A stretch of DNA of 64,000 bases. Origin: Nonomuraea polychroma (lineage in GTDB: Bacteria > Actinomycetota > Actinomycetes > Streptosporangiales > Streptosporangiaceae). The notes below the pieces were generated by a model that was not told where the DNA came from, ran no database searches, and worked only from the letters and a program-made list of their open reading frames with translations. The stretch is from the NCBI RefSeq assembly GCF_004011505.1, contig NZ_SAUN01000001.1:10753501-10817500 (forward strand). Reading direction: 5' to 3'. Below, one piece after another: positions 25,473 through 34,741 of the stretch. The first letter of the stretch is position 1. Each line of letters opens with the position of its first letter. The position numbers and the translations under genes were made by a program.

Positions 25473-26888
25473 CTACCTGCCGGCCACCGTCACCGGCACC
25501 ATGGCGGCCGCCAGGTCGAGCGTCGGGCCCTGCGGGATCGACTGCATGATGCTCGCCGGCACCGGAGCGATGTCGGCGGCGTCGTAGCCGAGCTTGGTGA
25601 GCACATCCGCCGACGGCACTGGAAAGCGCACGCCCTGGTCGGTGATCAGTGACAGCGCGCCGGCCACCGCGTTGAGCTGACCCTCGCCGGGCAGCACGCC
25701 GGCCACCACGGCGCTTCCCGGCGGGAGCAGGACCTGGTCGAAGCGGTTCTGGACGCTCGAGTTCGCCGGCGTCGGAATGGTGATCCTGCTGCCGACGGTC
25801 ACCTTCGCCGCGACGGAGCCCGCCGCCGTGTTGGCGTACACCGAGCAGAGCGGTGCCGAGCCCGGCACGTTGATCACGTTCGGCATGGCCGGCGGCAGGC
25901 TGGTGTCCATGACGTTCTGGCGCGACGGTGCCGCGTTGGCCGACGCGGCGTCGATCTGGATGGGCTGCACCGGGCGGTTGCCGTAGGCCTTCTTGCTGGC
26001 CGGATCCTCCAGCAGCAACCTGGCCTGGACGGCGGTGATGGGCGCCAAGCCGTCGTCGAGCAGGACGTACCAGCGCGCCGCGGTGCCCGGCAGGGCCGGC
26101 ACCGTGAACACCTGCCCGACCACCGCTGTGGCCTGGCCTCCGGCGCGTAGCTTCTTCCCCCGGTTCGCCACGTCGGGGCCCTTGAAGTCGCGGCCGACCG
26201 GCAGCGCGGTCAGCCAGGCGGTGGGCACCTTCCTGGGCTGCGCGTTGAGCGCGCGCACGCCCGGCTCGCCGACGCGCATGCGCCGGTCGCCCCAGATGAC
26301 CCAGTTCTGCTGTCCGTCGGAGACCACCATGGCACTCGTGCCCACGGGCTTCCCGCCGACGTCGGTCCCCCCGACCAGCGTCGTGTACGGCCTGCGCCCG
26401 GTCAGGTTGTCGGGCACGTCCACGACGCACACCGACCACGGGGCCTTGACCAGCTTCTCCCTGACCGGCAGCGAGTCGGGTGCGCCGGGAATGCCGATGA
26501 GCGGCCCACGGCTGAGCCCCGCCAGGGAGGCGGCGGTCACGCTCCGCGTCGTGATCTCCCCGGCGTCCAGCACCAACCGCGCGGACACGTAGTTCGCGAC
26601 CGGCAACAGCCGCTGCTGCTGCTGGCTGTAGACGAACGTGGCCCCGGTCTCCTCCTCGACCAGCAGTTGGCCCGGGTCGGTCAGCTTGGTGGCGTTGCCG
26701 GGCTTGACCAGCCCCCAGATCCCGAACACCGCCATGACCAGGACTCCGACCAGGATCCCGCCGAACGTTGCCACGTTCTGCCGCCGCATCGGGGACTCGG
26801 GCACGTCCGGCTCCGCCTGCAGGAGCGCCATCCCGAGCCGCTGCTGCATCAGGCGGTGGGCCTGATAGAGGTCTTTCTTGGTCTGCAC
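25473..26888 (-). CDS. eccB: Type VII secretion protein EccB
   Basis: 471 residues, GTG 26888 with GGGAGGG upstream. A short basic cytoplasmic N terminus (MQTKKDLYQAHRLMQQRLGM is the EccB signature start) is followed by one transmembrane helix (~42-63). A large extracytoplasmic domain has the EccB repeats and paired cysteines (WSVCVVDVP and SAPLCSVYA). EccB forms the periplasmic-side ring of the ESX complex. It is convergent with the O-methyltransferase gene (7-bp gap) and lies downstream of the M23 and second EccC genes on the same strand. Confidence 0.93.
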   Translation of the reverse strand: MQTKKDLYQAHRLMQQRLGMALLQAEPDVPESPMRRQNVATFGGILVGVLVMAVFGIWGLVKPGNATKLTDPGQLLVEEETGATFVYSQQQQRLLPVANYVSARLVLDAGEITTRSVTAASLAGLSRGPLIGIPGAPDSLPVREKLVKAPWSVCVVDVPDNLTGRRPYTTLVGGTDVGGKPVGTSAMVVSDGQQNWVIWGDRRMRVGEPGVRALNAQPRKVPTAWLTALPVGRDFKGPDVANRGKKLRAGGQATAVVGQVFTVPALPGTAARWYVLLDDGLAPITAVQARLLLEDPASKKAYGNRPVQPIQIDAASANAAPSRQNVMDTSLPPAMPNVINVPGSAPLCSVYANTAAGSVAAKVTVGSRITIPTPANSSVQNRFDQVLLPPGSAVVAGVLPGEGQLNAVAGALSLITDQGVRFPVPSADVLTKLGYDAADIAPVPASIMQSIPQGPTLDLAAAMVPVTVAGR

Positions 26889-26980
26889 AGTCCCTCCCGC
26901 CCCTCCCGCGCGTCACAGCCCGCGCATCAGCATAAAGGCCCTTGTTTCCCGAACGTCCCTAAAGCACCATATCCACCTGT

Positions 26981-27009
26981 GGCCTCGTGACTGCCGGAGT
27001 CACGAGGCC
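26981..27009 (-). terminator. Hairpin terminator after the M23 peptidase gene
   Basis: A perfect 11-bp stem, GGCCTCGTGAC (26981-26991) with GTCACGAGGCC (26999-27009), and a 7-base loop. It starts 14 bp past the M23 stop (27023) on the minus strand, so it would separate that transcript from eccB. Confidence 0.8.
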
Positions 27010-27022
27010 GACGTCCGGCTTC

Positions 27023-27934
27023 TCAGCCGCAGTGTTCGAAGGGGCTGTCGTACGTGACGGAGCCGATGGCGCCGCCCCACTTGACGCAGGTGCGGACGGC
27101 CTTGGCCCGGATCGGACCCGCGTAGAACTGGAAGCTGCCCGCGCCCGTCTTCCTCGGCTGGCCCTTGACCTCCAGGTACGCCCGCATGGCCGCCTTTCCT
27201 GCGACGTTGTTACGCAGCGTGACGACGCAGTTCTCGCCGCTGGCCGCCGAGTAGAGCAGGACCACCCGCCCCACCGTGCCGAGGGCGGCCGAGTCGATCT
27301 GCTTGAAACCGGAACCGCAGACCTGCGTGGCCGAGTACGGGTTCTTCGTGCCGCCGGTGGCCGGGGGCGGCGTGGTGGGCTGGCTGCCGCCGCAGTTCTT
27401 CGAGGTCAGCGTCTGGTTCGGGTAGCGGAACCTGACGCCGTTGAACGTGGCCGCGACGATCGTCCCCGCGGACGTGCGCTGCTCGTAGTGGAGGTGAGCC
27501 AGCATCTTGTACTTCTTGGACGTCTTGCCCACGGTGCCGATCTTCTGCCCCTGCCGCACTGTCGCGCCCTTGCTGACCAGCAGGTCGTTCAGGTGGGCGT
27601 ACAAGGTGACGGAGCCATCGGAATGCCGGATCTTGATCACTTTGCCGAAGCCGTCCGTGGTCCGGAACTCCGACATCACGACCGTGCCCGCGGCCGCCGC
27701 CACGACAGTCCTGCCCAGGTCCCTGTCGCCGTCGCCGGCGCTCCCGTTGAAGTCGATCTCGTAACCGGCGGTGTGCGCTGAGCTCTTGTTGCTGCCCACC
27801 CAGGTCTCTCCGCAGGGGAACGGGAGCTGGAACGTGGGTCCTGCCGATACCGCGGAGGCGCTCGCCGCGTTGACGCCGCCGAGGGAAAGCACGGCCATGC
27901 CGCAGAGGCCGGCTAATAGGGTCTTGATCCGCAT
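27023..27934 (-). CDS. Secreted M23 (LytM) metallopeptidase with four-Cys C-terminal domain
   Basis: 303 residues, ATG 27934. A signal peptide (~1-26, ending NAASASA) precedes an M23 endopeptidase domain (~45-165). The zinc ligands are His54 and Asp61 in HTAGYEIDF, and His149 in the LAHLHYEQ motif with His147; YAHLNDLLV is the usual central block. A short Pro/Thr linker leads to a ~100-residue C-terminal domain (206-303) with Cys206, 236, 283 and 302. This domain is shared with the pseudokinase at 6152-8416. It probably cleaves peptidoglycan crosslinks for ESX or Tad assembly. Confidence 0.88.
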   Translation of the reverse strand: MRIKTLLAGLCGMAVLSLGGVNAASASAVSAGPTFQLPFPCGETWVGSNKSSAHTAGYEIDFNGSAGDGDRDLGRTVVAAAAGTVVMSEFRTTDGFGKVIKIRHSDGSVTLYAHLNDLLVSKGATVRQGQKIGTVGKTSKKYKMLAHLHYEQRTSAGTIVAATFNGVRFRYPNQTLTSKNCGGSQPTTPPPATGGTKNPYSATQVCGSGFKQIDSAALGTVGRVVLLYSAASGENCVVTLRNNVAGKAAMRAYLEVKGQPRKTGAGSFQFYAGPIRAKAVRTCVKWGGAIGSVTYDSPFEHCG

Positions 27935-28022
27935 GGCGGAACATTGTCAGCCGGATCATCGGCCCGTCCAGATCTTCGCGGACTATTCAGAAACCGTACA
28001 TTCACCCCGCGCCCCACCAGGG

Positions 28023-31000
28023 CTATTCGCCGTCCGGGAGAGCCGCTTGGATCGGAGTGATGGTGCCGGTCGTCACGAGGATCCCGCGCCCGGGCGGACC
28101 TCCGGTCGCCCCACGGGGCAGGCGAATGGTGAAGATGTCACCGTCGTTCTGGCCCTGGACCGACAGCAGCACACCCGTACGGGATTTCCGGGTCTCCGCC
28201 GCGAACCCGCGGTAGGCGACGGCCAGATCCCCTGTCGTGCCCGCGATCAGCAGCGCGTGATCGCCGTCTCTCCCCGACTTGAGCACCTCCTCCAGCGCCA
28301 TCCCCAGCGGACCGTCCGCGTTGATCAGCTCGGCGTCGTCGACCAGCACGACATAGTGGTGCAGATCCGCGACGAGCTCGGCCAGGTTCGTGGCGTTGCC
28401 GTCCAGCACGGCCCGCGCTCCGGCCAGCTCTCGTAGCGGGCTGCGTCTCGGCGCGACGGCGATGACGGGCGTCCCTCGTGCGATCAGCGAATGAGCGGCC
28501 GCCAGCAGGGTCGACGAGCGGCCCGAGCGCGCCGGGCCCGCGATCACGGCCCCGGGTCCGTGAGCCAGCAGGTCGAGCCCGAGCGGCGCGAGCGCGTCGC
28601 CGCCCGCACCCACCAGCGCCCACAGCGGCGACGGAGGACTGAAGGACGGGTCCAGCGCGAGCGCCTGGCTCGCGGTGATGCGCATCGGAAGGGCGTCGAC
28701 GCGCAGCGGCGGCTCCCCGTGCCAATGCCAGCCACTCCGGCCGGCCGCATGGGCGGGCCAGGGCTGGGCCCGCCCAGCCGGGGGAGCGCACGGGGCGGTG
28801 GCGGCGGCCCGGGCCAGTGCCTGGAGGGTCGCCACCTGCGCGGGGCCGGCGGGATCGGGGGAGAGCAGCGCGATGTGGTGCTCCACGATGCCGTGATCGC
28901 CCATGGACAGAGCGCGGCCCGCAGGCATGGAGGACGGCAGGCCCTTGAGCGGGAATCCTGCCAGACCGTAGTCGGAGGAGTCGGCGAGGCGCAGGAGCAG
29001 GCGGTCGTCGAACACCGTGGACACCTGGCCCAGCAGCCCCGACCGGTCGCTGGTGATCACCGCCCTGAATCCCACCGCCGGTCCTTCACGCAGCAACTGG
29101 AGCAGCGACTCGATCAGGCGGCCGTAGTCGTAACCCTCGAACGCGGCCACGAAGCCTTCCCAACGGTCGAGCATGAACACCAGCCAGGGAATCCGGTGGC
29201 CCGCCTGCCGGTATTCGGCCAGCGAGGCGTGCCCGGCCTCGGCCAGTAACTGCTGGCGGCGCCCGATCTCGACGCGGAGCCGGGTGAGCAGGCGTTCGAC
29301 CCGGTCGAGCTGGTCACGGGTCACCACCGCCCCGCAGTGCGGCATCGCCACCAGCGGCAACAGCGCGCCCGAGCCACAGTCGACCGCATGGAGATGTACG
29401 TCGCCGGGAGAGGCATGGGCCGCGATCGACCCCGCGATCGTCCGCAACGCCGTCGACCTGCCGCTGCGCGCGGCGCCCGCGATGAGCAGGTGTCCTCCGT
29501 GGGCCAGGTCCAGAGCGAGAGGCCGCCGATCCTGCGCCCACGGACGGTCCGTCAGCCCGAAAGGCAGTGGCGCCACCTCGGCGAATGCGCCAGCTCCGGC
29601 GGGTTCCGGCGACAGGCCCACACCCGGCTCCGATGGCGGGAGGGCCCCGAATCCCGCAGGCGGGGCAGCCTTCGGAAACGTGCCCAACGGCGCTTTCACG
29701 CGGGCCTGGAGGGGATTGCCGCGGAAGGGAAGCCCGGACGCGCTGAGGGGAACGGCTTCCACCGCGCTCGGCGTCTCGGGACCTGCGCCGTCAGACGTCG
29801 CGGGATCGGACGCTTCGGGGGTGAGCGTGGGCGAGACAGGTGCGCTCGAGTCGGGGAGGTCCAGGACGAAATGGGTGGGGAGGGGGTCCAGCCAGGGGCT
29901 CGGCTGGGTGGGGACGCCGGCCAGCCGGGCGGCCTCGATGAGGGCGTCGGCGACCAGCGTGAGGTCCGTGACCGCCGATTCCTCCTCCGGCTCCGGCGGA
30001 GGTGGGAGGGATTTGCCGAGGGAACGCCAGGTTACGTCGAGCACCCGGACGGTCGCCGCATGGTCGGCTCCGCTCGGCGACGTGGCCGGTCTCGCCGGGC
30101 TGCGGCCTCCGACTCTGGCCGTTTGCACCGCGGTGGCCGCGCCCACCCCCGAACGCACGTAACAGCGGCCCGGTGTGGACTTCGAGATGTGGGCCGCGTC
30201 AGGCAGGTCGATGACGTCCGACGACTCGGCGGGCTCGGTCACGCGAAGTGCGATCCGCAGGGACGTGTTGGCCTGGATGTCGGCCGTCACCACGCCCGCC
30301 GGGCGCTGGGTGGCCAGGATCAGGTGGATGCCCAGTGAGCGGCCTCTGCGGGCGATGTCCACGAGGCCGGCGACGAAGTCGGGCAACTCGGCCACCAGAG
30401 CGGCGAACTCGTCGATGATCAGCACCAGCCGCGGCAGCGGGACGTCGCCCGCGTAGTCGTCGATGTCCTTGGCCCCGGCCTTCAGCAGCAGTCGCTCCCT
30501 GCGCCGGATCTCCGCCGCCAGCGAGTCGAGCGCCCGTTGCGTCAGGTGGCCGTCGAGGTCGCTGACCATGCCGACCGTGTGCGGCAGGCGTACGCACTCC
30601 TTGAACGCGGCCCCGCCCTTGTAGTCGATCAACACGAACGTCAGCTGGTCCGGCCGGTTGGCCACCGCCAGCGTGCAGATCAGCGTCTGCAGCAGCTCCG
30701 ACTTGCCCGCGCCCGTGGTGCCGGCGATCAGGCCGTGCGGCCCGTCGAGCTTGAGGTCCACCGAGAACGGTCCCTCGGGGCCGACGCCGATCAGCGCGCG
30801 GGTGGTGCCATGGTCGCGCCACCGGGAGGCCAGCTCCTTGCCCGACGGGTCGGGCATGCCCATCAGGTCGAGCAGGCGGACCGCCCCGGGCAGGTTGCCC
30901 GCAGGGTCGTCCCTGCTCACGTCGCGGATCGGAGCCAGTGACCTGGCCAAGCGGTCGCACCAGGCGCCCGACACGAAATCGCCCAGCACCGGGCCGATGA

Positions 31001-33014
31001 CGTCGAGGCCGCCGCCCCGCAGGTGCACGAGGCCGTCGCCGCCGCACGCGGCCACTGTCTGACACTCCTCCGGCAGCAGGCGCTGGTCGTCGTCGATGGC
31101 GAGCGTGTACACCCCGGCGCGGGGTCCCTGGCGCAGCACCTGCGGCATGTTGGGCAGGCCGCGCAGCACCTGGGCGCCGTCGAGGATCACCAGCACGTCG
31201 TAAGGGCGCACGTCGTAGGAGGAGAACGTGGGCTTCTCGGATCCGCCGAGGTCGTCCCAGCCGCTCGGGACCTTGCCGAGCTCGGGGATCTTGGTGTTCT
31301 GGCGCTCGTCGATGAGGGCGGCGAGCTCGGAGACGCGGCGCGCGGCCGACTCGGGGTCGGTGCCGACCAGCGCCACGCACTCCTCGCCGGCACGTGGCGC
31401 ACAGTGCGGCAGCCAGCGCATCCAGCCCCAGCGGTGCTCGGCGTCGGCGTGCGCCGACACCACCACGATGGCCAGGTCGCGGGGGCTGTGGAGGGTCGCG
31501 GCCTGGGCGATCAGCCAGCTCGCCAGGGCGGCCGCGGCGCCTCGCGGACCGGTGACCCCCGCCACTCCCAGCCGCCGCATCGGCAGTGCCACGGGCACGG
31601 AACGGCAGATCGGTGGATCGATGGGTCCGCCCTGCTCCTCTGACAGCTGCAGATCGGCGGGCAGGTCGGCGAGACCGACCCGCAGCCGGAGCGCGTCGGA
31701 GTCGTGGATCCTGCGCTCCCACAGCCGCCTGCGCGGCCCCGTGGCTGTGAGCAGCACCTGGGCCGGGTCTGGAGCGTCGGCTCTACGGGCGGCCTCGTCG
31801 GCGACCCTGGCCTGCTCGACCACCTCGTCGAATTTCTGGAGCCGTTCCTTGTATTCCTTGATCGCCTTCTTGTGCTGTTTCTTGCCGTGGCGGCGGTCGC
31901 TCCACCATTGGCCGATCATGATGATCGGCGTCATGAAGGCGATGAGCAGGTAGTACCACTGCCCCAGGGCGATCGCCAGCGTCAGCCCCAGCGCGGCGGG
32001 CAGGAGCGCGGCCAGCAACTGCAGGCGCAGCCCTTCGTTCCTGCTCGGCTCCTTCGGCTTCACGAACGTGCGCTCCGGCTCGGGGCGGCGCAGCCTGGGC
32101 GGGCGGTTGTACGCCACGCCGCCCTCGCTCCTGGGCGTCAGGTGCGCGTCCTTGGCCTCGATCGACGTCAGGACGAAGACCGAGGAACCACAGGTCAGCA
32201 CCGCCTGGTCGATCCATTGGACGGGCTCGGTGAGCGGCCGGCCGTCGAGCTCGGGCACCTCGCCGTAGCCGGCCGCGAGCTCGGCCGCCTCCCGCTCGGC
32301 GACCCGTGCCGTCAGCTCGGCGACCTCCTCGGCCCATCGGCCCTTGAGTTTGAGCTTGGGCGCGTCGCCCGGCTGCTGCCACGTGCGCTCCACGGTGATC
32401 GCATCCGGCGTCACGCGTACGGTCACCGCCTCCGGGGCGAGCGCCGGATCGGCGGCGGCGATCGCGCACATCGGATCGGAGCCGATGATGTACGTCCCCA
32501 GCCCCAGCCGGTGCACCGCCCCTGCCGCGGGCCCGCCCACCACCCGCACCTCGGCCACCCCGCCCGGCTCTTCGACCACCGTGGCCCGGGCCAGGCGAGG
32601 GTCGAGCGTGATCTTGTCGCCGTCCCGCAGCACGGAGGTGGCCGGGGCGCGCGGGTCGAGCGGGCGGCCGTCACGCCATATGACCGGCTCCTGCCCGCCC
32701 GGCATAGCCGGCTCCTGACCGCCCGGCGTGACAGCAGCCTGCCCGCCTGGCATGGCCGCCTCGTGCCGGCCGGGCCTGCCGGCGCGGTCAGGCCGGCGCG
32801 GGCGGGGCACGTGCAGCCCGGCGTCGTCGGGCGCAGGCCCGCGTCCGGCGGACATGCCGTAGGGCGCTCTGGCTCTGGGCAGCCGGACGACCGTCGCGAG
32901 CGGCCCGGCGTCGCTGAGCGCCGCACTCACCCTGGCCACTGTGGTGTGGTCGTCGCCGTCGATCACGACGTCACGGTCGCCCTGCCCGCCGAGCACGGTG
33001 AGCATGATCCGCAT
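28023..33014 (-). CDS. Second EccC-like ATPase with ubiquitin-like/FHA-like N terminus (EssC-type layout)
   Basis: 1663 residues. ATG 33014 is chosen (GAGGAG eight bases upstream); the frame stays open to 33329 but codon use there is poor. A ubiquitin-like fold is interrupted by a PGGQ-rich insert (~45-115), then an FHA-like segment (VRVVGGPAAGAVHRLGLGTY, ~165-215) and two transmembrane helices (~330-375). Three FtsK/SpoIIIE domains follow. The first P-loop is canonical, GTTGAGKSE (~765); the second and third read GAARSGRST (~1179) and GPARSGRSS (~1493), with Arg for Lys. It is divergent from the Tad operon. A second T7SS motor or a Tad-linked FtsK protein are both possible. Confidence 0.88.
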   Translation of the reverse strand: MRIMLTVLGGQGDRDVVIDGDDHTTVARVSAALSDAGPLATVVRLPRARAPYGMSAGRGPAPDDAGLHVPRPRRPDRAGRPGRHEAAMPGGQAAVTPGGQEPAMPGGQEPVIWRDGRPLDPRAPATSVLRDGDKITLDPRLARATVVEEPGGVAEVRVVGGPAAGAVHRLGLGTYIIGSDPMCAIAAADPALAPEAVTVRVTPDAITVERTWQQPGDAPKLKLKGRWAEEVAELTARVAEREAAELAAGYGEVPELDGRPLTEPVQWIDQAVLTCGSSVFVLTSIEAKDAHLTPRSEGGVAYNRPPRLRRPEPERTFVKPKEPSRNEGLRLQLLAALLPAALGLTLAIALGQWYYLLIAFMTPIIMIGQWWSDRRHGKKQHKKAIKEYKERLQKFDEVVEQARVADEAARRADAPDPAQVLLTATGPRRRLWERRIHDSDALRLRVGLADLPADLQLSEEQGGPIDPPICRSVPVALPMRRLGVAGVTGPRGAAAALASWLIAQAATLHSPRDLAIVVVSAHADAEHRWGWMRWLPHCAPRAGEECVALVGTDPESAARRVSELAALIDERQNTKIPELGKVPSGWDDLGGSEKPTFSSYDVRPYDVLVILDGAQVLRGLPNMPQVLRQGPRAGVYTLAIDDDQRLLPEECQTVAACGGDGLVHLRGGGLDVIGPVLGDFVSGAWCDRLARSLAPIRDVSRDDPAGNLPGAVRLLDLMGMPDPSGKELASRWRDHGTTRALIGVGPEGPFSVDLKLDGPHGLIAGTTGAGKSELLQTLICTLAVANRPDQLTFVLIDYKGGAAFKECVRLPHTVGMVSDLDGHLTQRALDSLAAEIRRRERLLLKAGAKDIDDYAGDVPLPRLVLIIDEFAALVAELPDFVAGLVDIARRGRSLGIHLILATQRPAGVVTADIQANTSLRIALRVTEPAESSDVIDLPDAAHISKSTPGRCYVRSGVGAATAVQTARVGGRSPARPATSPSGADHAATVRVLDVTWRSLGKSLPPPPEPEEESAVTDLTLVADALIEAARLAGVPTQPSPWLDPLPTHFVLDLPDSSAPVSPTLTPEASDPATSDGAGPETPSAVEAVPLSASGLPFRGNPLQARVKAPLGTFPKAAPPAGFGALPPSEPGVGLSPEPAGAGAFAEVAPLPFGLTDRPWAQDRRPLALDLAHGGHLLIAGAARSGRSTALRTIAGSIAAHASPGDVHLHAVDCGSGALLPLVAMPHCGAVVTRDQLDRVERLLTRLRVEIGRRQQLLAEAGHASLAEYRQAGHRIPWLVFMLDRWEGFVAAFEGYDYGRLIESLLQLLREGPAVGFRAVITSDRSGLLGQVSTVFDDRLLLRLADSSDYGLAGFPLKGLPSSMPAGRALSMGDHGIVEHHIALLSPDPAGPAQVATLQALARAAATAPCAPPAGRAQPWPAHAAGRSGWHWHGEPPLRVDALPMRITASQALALDPSFSPPSPLWALVGAGGDALAPLGLDLLAHGPGAVIAGPARSGRSSTLLAAAHSLIARGTPVIAVAPRRSPLRELAGARAVLDGNATNLAELVADLHHYVVLVDDAELINADGPLGMALEEVLKSGRDGDHALLIAGTTGDLAVAYRGFAAETRKSRTGVLLSVQGQNDGDIFTIRLPRGATGGPPGRGILVTTGTITPIQAALPDGE

Positions 33015-33354
33015 GGTGCCGTCTCCTCGCTCGACTTCGGCCGCCAAGGTAGCGCCCGAAGCGGGGCGAGACCGGCCGGTTGACATCAATGGCATGACCG
33101 ACCGGCCATTCGTCGGTATGAATCCGTAAAAGCAGTTGATCCTGTGCCTGATGTGACGCCAGTGGTAATCGCGCGGAACTAGCCGGAAAAATCCCCATCC
33201 GTCAACTCGATAGAAACAATAAGCATCGGTTATTTCCCGTTGACATACCGTCACCTGCGAAACGAGCATTGGTCCTCGCATTTCGCCCCCGCCGTTCGGA
33301 CCAGCCCCACATAATGGCGTGGATTCCACAATTCACATTGGGAGCCCCCCACCC
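33015..33354. other. 340-bp divergent intergenic region between second eccC and the Tad operon
   Basis: No convincing gene. The stretch is clearly less GC-rich than its surroundings, especially 33105-33250. TTGACA occurs at 33080-33085 and at 33240-33245 on the plus strand, and CATAAT at 33310-33315 could serve as a -10 for the pilus operon. On the minus strand TTGACG, 17 bp, CTAGTT is a possible promoter for the ATPase gene. A near-palindromic ACCGGCCGGT lies at 33071-33080. Confidence 0.4.
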
Positions 33355-34023
33355 ATGAGGACCAGTGAAAAGCCTGCCGTCAACGCGGCGGCGGGGTTGT
33401 CCGGCCCGGCCTCGCGCAAGCTCCCCGTGCCACCCCGCGAACGCAAGCCGGCCCTGGCCGCGCTCGCCGTCCTGCTCATCCTCGGCGGCGCGCTGGCCAC
33501 GACCCTGCTCGTGCTCAACAGCGGCGACCGCGTCTCCGCCATCAGGGTCACCCAGCAGATCGGCGCAGGTCAGAAGTTCCCGCCCGAGGCGCTCGAAGAG
33601 GTGAAGATCGCCGAGACGGGCATCGACTACGTCAGCTGGTCGCAGCGCCAGCAGGTCGTCAACAGCTTCGCGGCCGTCACGATCCTCCCCGGCACCCTGC
33701 TGACGAACCAGATGGGCGTCCGGGCCAGCACCGAGCTCGGCGAGGGAAAGGCGACGGTCGGATTGGCGCTCAAGCCAGGGCAAATGCCCGCCGGCATCCA
33801 ACAAGGCGACCGCGTCCAGGTGATATTCGTGCCGAGCCGCTCGAGCCAGGGACAAACACGCGTCCTGGCGTCCAGCGCGCTCGTCTTCGCCTCGGGCGAC
33901 AAGTCCAGATCTGGAAATTCCGGCCAGATCACGGTGGTCGTGGATTCGGCGGCCGCGGCGGAAATAGCGGCGTTCGCCTCCACCGGTGAGATCGCGGTGG
34001 CCGAGCTGCCGGGGGCACGCTGA
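33355..34023 (+). CDS. cpaB: SAF-domain pilus assembly protein (CpaB/RcpC-like)
   Basis: 222 residues from ATG 33355 (GGGAG ten bases before); an in-frame GTG at 33319 is an alternative. A cytoplasmic basic start and one transmembrane helix (~32-55) precede an SAF domain (~65-130: RVTQQIGAGQKFPPEALEEV, and ILPGTLLTNQM). A C-terminal domain follows with GDRVQVIFVPS. CpaB-type proteins are part of Tad/Flp pilus machines. It is the first gene of the pilus operon; the next start codon follows one base after its stop. Confidence 0.82.
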   Translation: MRTSEKPAVNAAAGLSGPASRKLPVPPRERKPALAALAVLLILGGALATTLLVLNSGDRVSAIRVTQQIGAGQKFPPEALEEVKIAETGIDYVSWSQRQQVVNSFAAVTILPGTLLTNQMGVRASTELGEGKATVGLALKPGQMPAGIQQGDRVQVIFVPSRSSQGQTRVLASSALVFASGDKSRSGNSGQITVVVDSAAAAEIAAFASTGEIAVAELPGAR

Positions 34024-34024
34024 C

Positions 34025-34741
34025 GTGGGACTGATCGTGCTGGCCGCCGACAAGGGCGCGCCGGGGGTGACGACGGCCGCGACGGCCATGGCCGCGGTCT
34101 GGCCGCGGCCGGTGCTGCTGGCCGAGTGCGACCCGGCCGGCGGCGACCTCGCCTACCGTCTGCCCGCCGCCGACGGCGGCGTGCTCAACCCGGGCAAGGG
34201 CCTGCTCACGCTGGGCGCGACGGCCCGGCGCGGCCTGGAACCCGCCCAGATACACCAGCACACGCAGAAGATCATCGGTGGGCTGGACGTGCTGGCCGGG
34301 CTCACCCACGGCGAGCAGGCCGCGGGTCTCACCTGGTTGTGGGGCCCGCTCGGCAGGTCGCTCGCCGGGATCCCGAACGCCGACGTGATCGCCGACTGCG
34401 GCCGCCTAGGAGCGTACCCGCAGCTCGGCGACCTGCTGGCCGAGGCCGAGCAGGTCGTGCTGCTGACCAGAGCGACCCTCGACCACGTCGCCCACCTGCG
34501 CGAACGCCTCCAGATCACCAAGGCCCACGGCGTGGTGGTGATCGCCGACCCGCGCGCCTACCGCGCCTCGATCGAGGACGTCCGCAGGATCGTCGGCCCC
34601 AGCGTGCAGTTCGTCCACGGCCTCGCGTACGACCCCAAGGGCGCCGAGCTCCTGCGCGGCCAGTGGGGCGGCCGCCTGGACCGCTCGCTCCTCATCCGTA
34701 CGGCTCGCGACCTGGCGGCGAGGCTGGTGAGCCACCGATGA
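34025..34741 (+). CDS. tadZ: TadZ/CpaE-like ParA-superfamily protein with degenerate Walker A
   Basis: 238 residues, GTG 34025, one base after the preceding stop. The fold begins IVLAADKGAPGVTTAATA. The deviant Walker A motif KGGxGK[S/T]T is changed to KGAPGVTT: signature Lys10 is kept but the phosphate-binding lysine is Val15. The later AECDPAGGDLAYRL and VIADCGRLG blocks match ParA/MinD proteins. TadZ localises the Tad pilus machine to a site in the cell. The missing lysine suggests ATP binding without normal hydrolysis, as reported for some TadZ proteins. It overlaps tadA by 4 nt. Confidence 0.8.
   Translation: MGLIVLAADKGAPGVTTAATAMAAVWPRPVLLAECDPAGGDLAYRLPAADGGVLNPGKGLLTLGATARRGLEPAQIHQHTQKIIGGLDVLAGLTHGEQAAGLTWLWGPLGRSLAGIPNADVIADCGRLGAYPQLGDLLAEAEQVVLLTRATLDHVAHLRERLQITKAHGVVVIADPRAYRASIEDVRRIVGPSVQFVHGLAYDPKGAELLRGQWGGRLDRSLLIRTARDLAARLVSHR

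Noticed and set aside
33015..33329. N-terminal extension of the second EccC to 33329
   Set aside because: Codon use in this stretch is not actinomycete-like and a strong ribosome site precedes ATG 33014.
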